Part shown: piece by piece, positions 36,244 through 39,237 of the stretch
How positions within the stretch are numbered: position 1 is the stretch's first letter
Layout: the number at the start of each line of letters is the position of its first letter
Source: Limosilactobacillus gorillae
GTDB taxonomy: Bacteria > Bacillota > Bacilli > Lactobacillales > Lactobacillaceae
Reading direction: 5' to 3'
DNA: 39,237 nucleotides
Assembly: GCF_001293735.1 (NCBI RefSeq)
Contig: NZ_BCAH01000044.1
Location: 1 to 39,237 of the forward strand
The notes under the pieces: generated by a model
Database searches by the model: none
The model's input: only the letters and a program-made list of their open reading frames with translations
Told to the model about the DNA's origin: nothing
Translations under genes and position numbers: made by a program

Positions 36244-37284
36244 TTAGTCGCTAACCTTAACGTAACTCTTGATAACCTTACGATCGGCCATGGCTTGGTA
36301 GGCCTCGTTGATCTCATCTAGGGTAAAGGTCTTGGTGAAGACCTTCCCTGGGTTGATCTTACCATCCAAGACGGCCCTTAAAAGAAGATCCTTGTCATAG
36401 GTGGTAACGGAAGCCGGCCCACCAGCAACGGCAGTGTTGCGGTAGAACGGCATTGCCATGTCCATCGTAGCATCATGCGGTAAACCAACCCGGCCAACAA
36501 TGGCACCTGGTCGACCCACCTTCATTGCCGTATCGGTGGATTGAGCGGTCCCTACGCATTCGAGGACGGCATCGGCCCCGCCATTGGTCATGGCTAGGAT
36601 CTTTTCGACCGCTTCATCGCCACGTTCGGCCACATTATCAGTAGCGCCAAAGTCGGTTGCTAAGGCTTGGCGGTCGGCGTGCCGCGAGGTTGAAATAATC
36701 CGCTTAGCCCCACGGAGTTTAGCGGCAATAATGGCACTCAGGCCAACCGCCCCATCACCCATCACAACCACGGTATCGCCTGGCTTAACGTTAGCAACCC
36801 GGGCAGCATGGTAACCAGTGGCCATCACGTCGGCCAGGGTCAGGAAAGACTTAAGCATAGCTTCACTATAATCTTCCGGCTGCCCCGGCACCTTTACCAG
36901 ACTCCACTGAGCGTGTTGAACTAGGAAGTATTCAGCCTGGGTCCCGGCGGAGAAGTTGTCGGTGTGATTCTGGCAGACCCCGTCAAAACCGGCTAGGCAA
37001 GCGGGACAGTGCCCACAACCGTGCGTGAACGGAGCAATCACGAAGTCCCCCGGCTTAACGGTGGTGATGTCTTCGCCGACCTCTTCAACGAGTCCGATTG
37101 CCTCGTGACCACTGTTGAGCGAGTTGGCCGGCTTATCATCGAGCCCCCGGTATGCCCACAGATCAGAACCACATACACAGGCCCGCAAAACCTTAATCAC
37201 AACGTCGTCTGACTTTTTGACAGTTGGCTTGTCGACTTCTTGGACTTCAACGAGCCCTTCCTTCATAAACATTGCGCTTTTCAT
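36244..37284 (-). CDS. zinc-dependent alcohol dehydrogenase (MDR family)
   Basis: 346 residues. Catalytic zinc ligands Cys of CVCGSD and His-Glu of SGHEAIG; structural zinc CGHCPACLAGFDGVC with four Cys; Rossmann motif GDGAVGLSA. The family covers alcohol, butanediol and sugar-alcohol dehydrogenases; the substrate and NAD/NADP choice cannot be decided. Heterofermenters use such enzymes to dispose of reducing equivalents. AAAGGAGCAC lies before the ATG. Transcribed alone leftward, with a promoter in the gap to the SGNH gene. Confidence 0.93.
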   Translation of the reverse strand: MKSAMFMKEGLVEVQEVDKPTVKKSDDVVIKVLRACVCGSDLWAYRGLDDKPANSLNSGHEAIGLVEEVGEDITTVKPGDFVIAPFTHGCGHCPACLAGFDGVCQNHTDNFSAGTQAEYFLVQHAQWSLVKVPGQPEDYSEAMLKSFLTLADVMATGYHAARVANVKPGDTVVVMGDGAVGLSAIIAAKLRGAKRIISTSRHADRQALATDFGATDNVAERGDEAVEKILAMTNGGADAVLECVGTAQSTDTAMKVGRPGAIVGRVGLPHDATMDMAMPFYRNTAVAGGPASVTTYDKDLLLRAVLDGKINPGKVFTKTFTLDEINEAYQAMADRKVIKSYVKVSD

Positions 37285-37331
37285 CAGTTAATGTGCTCCT
37301 TTCCTGCTTACTTATAATTACCTATTCGTTT

Positions 37332-37358
37332 ATCATATCCTAGGTAGTTGGTTGACAA
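37332..37358 (-). promoter_or_regulatory. promoter of the alcohol dehydrogenase gene
   Basis: Leftward TTGTCA (37353-37358) and TATGAT (37332-37337) are 15 bases apart; TTGTTG with an 18-base spacer is an alternative. TTGGTTGAC occurs twice on the + strand in this gap (near 37348 and 37419). Confidence 0.45.
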
Positions 37359-37515
37359 CAAGTGATCTGTTAATACCTTGTTTTGATCGAAAGCCATGCT
37401 TATTTTGAATCATCATCCAGAGTAATTGGTTGACTAGGGGCTTTGTGGCACTAAGTTGTCATGGTTTTTTAGCTTGTTTCGTGGATCCAGGGAGTTAATT
37501 ATCCTGTGCTTTCCA

Positions 37516-38262
37516 CTAGCTAAAAAGGGCGCTTAACTTTTGTTCAAAAACCGGTAGCCATAGCTTCAGGTAGCCCTCCTGGGTGGGATGCACCTCATCA
37601 AACATAGCGTTGGGATGGGCCGTCGTGGCAGCATTTAACCCAGCATTGTTAAAGAGATCAATGATTTCAAACTTCCACTTTTTCTGTAGCAGCTTAAGCT
37701 CATCAATTAGGTGGGCGTAAGTCCCATCATCAGCGGCGTTTAAACACGTATAGAAAATAATTGGGCAGTGCAACGTGGTCTGAACGTAGGAGCAAATTTC
37801 TTCGATCGCCCCCAGGGTGGTTGAAATATCAAATCCCTCCCTTTGATCCTCCGGTGTCCGCTGACCAATCGTTGCTCCATAACGAGTATCATTAGTTGAT
37901 AACTGGCAGACAAAGGCATCGTATTCTTTCTGACCCGTGAAGCGCCGTTTCATCCGCTTTAAATAGCCGTTGACTTCTTCCCCAGCCAAGGTGGTCCCTG
38001 AAACGGCCTCCTTAGTCGCCACTAAGCCATCCTTAGCTTGCAGGTAATCGACAAAAGAAACTCCTTTGGCAAAGATCCCGTAGGTAATTGAGGAACCTAA
38101 AAATGCGACCCGCCGCCCATTAAGCGGTGAAATCGGATTATAGGCTACTAAATCCGGGCTAAATGATGTAGCATTTCCCTGCTGGCGGACCGAGTTAGCT
38201 ACATTGGTCAACGTTTTTTGCCACATTCTTCCTTGCTGCGCCACCATTTTTTGTTCTGACAT
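37516..38262 (-). CDS. SGNH/GDSL-type hydrolase
   Basis: 248 residues. Block I FLGSSITYG (nucleophile Ser), block III CQLSTND (Asn) and block V DEVHPTQEGY (Asp and His) place it with SGNH esterases/lipases; the substrate is unknown. There is no signal peptide, so it acts inside the cell, perhaps as an acetyl esterase. The N-terminal ~45 residues before the first strand are extra and polar (MSEQKMVAQQGRMW). It begins 6 bases after the nitroreductase stop, forming a two-gene operon. AAGGAGTAAC precedes the ATG. Confidence 0.88.
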   Translation of the reverse strand: MSEQKMVAQQGRMWQKTLTNVANSVRQQGNATSFSPDLVAYNPISPLNGRRVAFLGSSITYGIFAKGVSFVDYLQAKDGLVATKEAVSGTTLAGEEVNGYLKRMKRRFTGQKEYDAFVCQLSTNDTRYGATIGQRTPEDQREGFDISTTLGAIEEICSYVQTTLHCPIIFYTCLNAADDGTYAHLIDELKLLQKKWKFEIIDLFNNAGLNAATTAHPNAMFDEVHPTQEGYLKLWLPVFEQKLSALFS

Positions 38263-38268
38263 TATTAG

Positions 38269-38916
38269 TTACTCCTTATAGTCCAACAGCTCAGTCAGTG
38301 GTTTACGTGGGGCGGTAATCCGATTGACTACTGCTGACGGATCCCGGTAGCCCAGACCGATCCCCAGAATTAACACTTCATCTTCTGGAATGGTAACGTA
38401 CTTACGGATAATATCTGGGTAGACCACAAAACGGTAAGCCGGTAAGCTGGCGATTCCCCGCTCGGTGGCAGCTATGATCATCCCCATGCCAAAACCGCCC
38501 AGATCATACAAGGACCAGGGTGAGTAACCCTTGGGCAGGGTCAGGTAGACCACCGCCGGAGCGTTGTATAGGTGGATTGCCGCCTCTTGTAGTGGTTCCA
38601 TGTCTCCCAGGGTGGTCTTTACCCCCGCTTGCCAGTGGGCCATGTGCTCCTGAGCATCTTGGGACCAGTCTTTCCGCGGGGTAGCGGCTAGTTCTGGTTG
38701 GCTCGCCTTCCCCGCTTGGCTAGCAGCCAGAAACTCCTCTTTGATCTTGGCCAGAGTTGATCCAGTAACGATGTGGGCATGGTAGGGTTGGGAATTGACC
38801 CAGGATGGAGACCGCAGGCCGAGTTCCGCAATCTTTTTTAAATCTTCGATGGCTACTGGGCGGTCTAAAAACCACCGTGTACTGCGTCGCCGCTCTAAAG
38901 CTTGATATGCTTCCAT
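38269..38916 (-). CDS. nitroreductase family protein
   Basis: 215 residues of the FMN-binding nitroreductase family: ERRRSTRWFLDRPV (phosphate-binding Arg cluster), LRSPSWVNSQPYHAHIV, LYDLGGFGMGMIIAATERG and ILGIGLGYRDPSA. Likely reduces nitro or quinone compounds, or serves as an enone/flavin reductase, with NAD(P)H in the cytosol. AAAGGATG precedes the ATG by a 7-base gap. It is the first gene of a pair with the SGNH hydrolase and a different subfamily from the nfrA-type gene at 29.4 kb. Confidence 0.92.
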   Translation of the reverse strand: MEAYQALERRRSTRWFLDRPVAIEDLKKIAELGLRSPSWVNSQPYHAHIVTGSTLAKIKEEFLAASQAGKASQPELAATPRKDWSQDAQEHMAHWQAGVKTTLGDMEPLQEAAIHLYNAPAVVYLTLPKGYSPWSLYDLGGFGMGMIIAATERGIASLPAYRFVVYPDIIRKYVTIPEDEVLILGIGLGYRDPSAVVNRITAPRKPLTELLDYKE

Positions 38917-39149
38917 GTTTAATCATCCTTTCTTCTCCTCATAACGAGGTATTTTTTATTAGGATACACTCTTTGCCAAAAAATAACATTGATTTATCGA
39001 AACCCTGTTGGGGCAAGATCGATACTAATTTGACCCTATTGGCAATAACTACCACCGTTAACCAATGGTCCATTCTTTATTAGGTTTAGGATACTCAGTT
39101 ACCAACATCAATTGGAAGAATGATATGGTTCATTAATCCAGAAGCCAAT

Positions 39150-39174
39150 CCCCCTTCTACCACTAAACGGTGGC
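39150..39174 (-). pseudogene. tRNA 5'-half-like remnant
   Basis: Leftward, GCCACCG followed by TTTAGTGGTAGAAG resembles the acceptor 5' strand and D arm of a tRNA; the first eight bases equal those of the tRNA-Thr at 29.3 kb. No anticodon arm, T arm or matching acceptor 3' strand follows. Its place just after a 5S gene, where tRNA genes often lie, supports a decayed tRNA, but chance similarity is possible. Confidence 0.25.
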
Positions 39175-39185
39175 AATTTTTACAC

Positions 39186-39220
39186 AAAAAAAGAGCCTTA
39201 CCTTTACTGGTAAAGCTCTT
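39186..39220 (-). terminator. terminator after the 5S rRNA gene
   Basis: Leftward AAGAGC-TTTACC / GGTAAG-GCTCTT stem (one G-U pair) with a six-base loop and a run of seven T. It follows the putative 5S end by a few bases. Confidence 0.88.
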
Positions 39221-39226
39221 AGGTTT

Positions 39227-39237
39227 GCGTGGCAACG
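39227..39237 (-). rRNA. 3' tip of a 5S rRNA gene (truncated by the window)
   Basis: The last 11 bases read leftward are CGTTGCCACGC, which matches the 3' end of lactobacillar 5S rRNA as I recall it (closing strand of helix I), and a strong terminator follows at once. The rest of the rRNA operon would lie to the right. With only 11 bases this is a probable, not certain, call. Confidence 0.5.

Larger units (their letters stand above)
38917..39226. other. gene-free stretch between the nitroreductase gene and the rRNA operon edge
   Basis: About 310 bases without a supportable protein gene. It holds the nitroreductase leader, a tRNA-like fragment (39150-39174), an 8-base inverted repeat (CCACCGTT near 39051, AACGGTGG near 39166) and the terminator at 39186-39220. 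ATTAGGATAC-like segments recur near 38958 and 39080. Confidence 0.5.

Overview
The window looks like the chromosome of a Gram-positive, low-spore-gene lactic acid bacterium of the Lactobacillaceae, most likely a Limosilactobacillus of the L. fermentum type. This is an inference from about 50% G+C, a delta subunit of RNA polymerase with an acidic tail, a B. subtilis-like housekeeping gene order, a mevalonate-pathway HMG-CoA reductase, PepN, tandem aldo-keto reductases and the absence of sporulation genes. Nearly all the sequence is ordinary core genome. I see no phage, insertion sequence, CRISPR array or defence island.

Layout. 1-4.8 kb (leftward): unrecognised partial frame, rpmE2 (L31 type B), murA, pyrG, rpoE (delta) and a YwiB-like beta-barrel gene. 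4.9-7.1 kb (rightward): HD-domain phosphohydrolase and a Cof-type HAD phosphatase. 7.2-20.2 kb (leftward): a Ser-rich lipoprotein, then a block ordered as in B. subtilis: metG, tatD, rnmV, rsmA, ispE, purR, glmU, prs. A three-gene zinc ABC transporter sits between ispE and purR. 19.4-25.4 kb (leftward): a DUF72 gene, an MFS exporter and a tightly overlapping operon ppx-mvaA-HExxH protein-sirtuin. 25.6-27.9 kb (rightward): helD. 28-31.7 kb (leftward): CPA2 antiporter, tRNA-Thr, nfrA-type oxidoreductase, a degenerate alpha/beta hydrolase and a LysR regulator. 31.8-36.2 kb (rightward): two tandem aldo-keto reductases and pepN. 36.2-38.9 kb (leftward): zinc alcohol dehydrogenase, SGNH hydrolase and nitroreductase. 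The right edge holds a terminator and what looks like the 3' tip of a 5S rRNA, so a leftward rRNA operon probably lies just outside.

Functional links. Envelope and nucleotide precursors dominate: prs makes PRPP, which PurR senses; pyrG makes CTP; glmU and murA feed peptidoglycan. mvaA belongs to the mevalonate route to isoprenoids, yet an orphan ispE of the competing MEP route is also kept. Delta and HelD, two RNA polymerase recycling factors, are both present. Zinc economy is a recurring theme: a Zur-type operator at the zinc importer, a zinc-free L31, a MetRS without knuckle cysteines and a sirtuin lacking half its zinc site.

Most rewarding details: (1) a textbook CTP-sensing pyrG leader (start GGGC, pyrimidine tract in the terminator stem) with an extra start-proximal hairpin; (2) Asp in place of the catalytic Cys in MurA, predicting intrinsic fosfomycin insensitivity; (3) a Zur-type box nested in a larger inverted repeat next to the ribosome binding site of the zinc-binding protein gene; (4) the translationally coupled ppx-mvaA-HExxH-sirtuin operon, the best candidate here for an undescribed functional unit; (5) two palindromic operator candidates around a catalytically dead hydrolase and nfrA.
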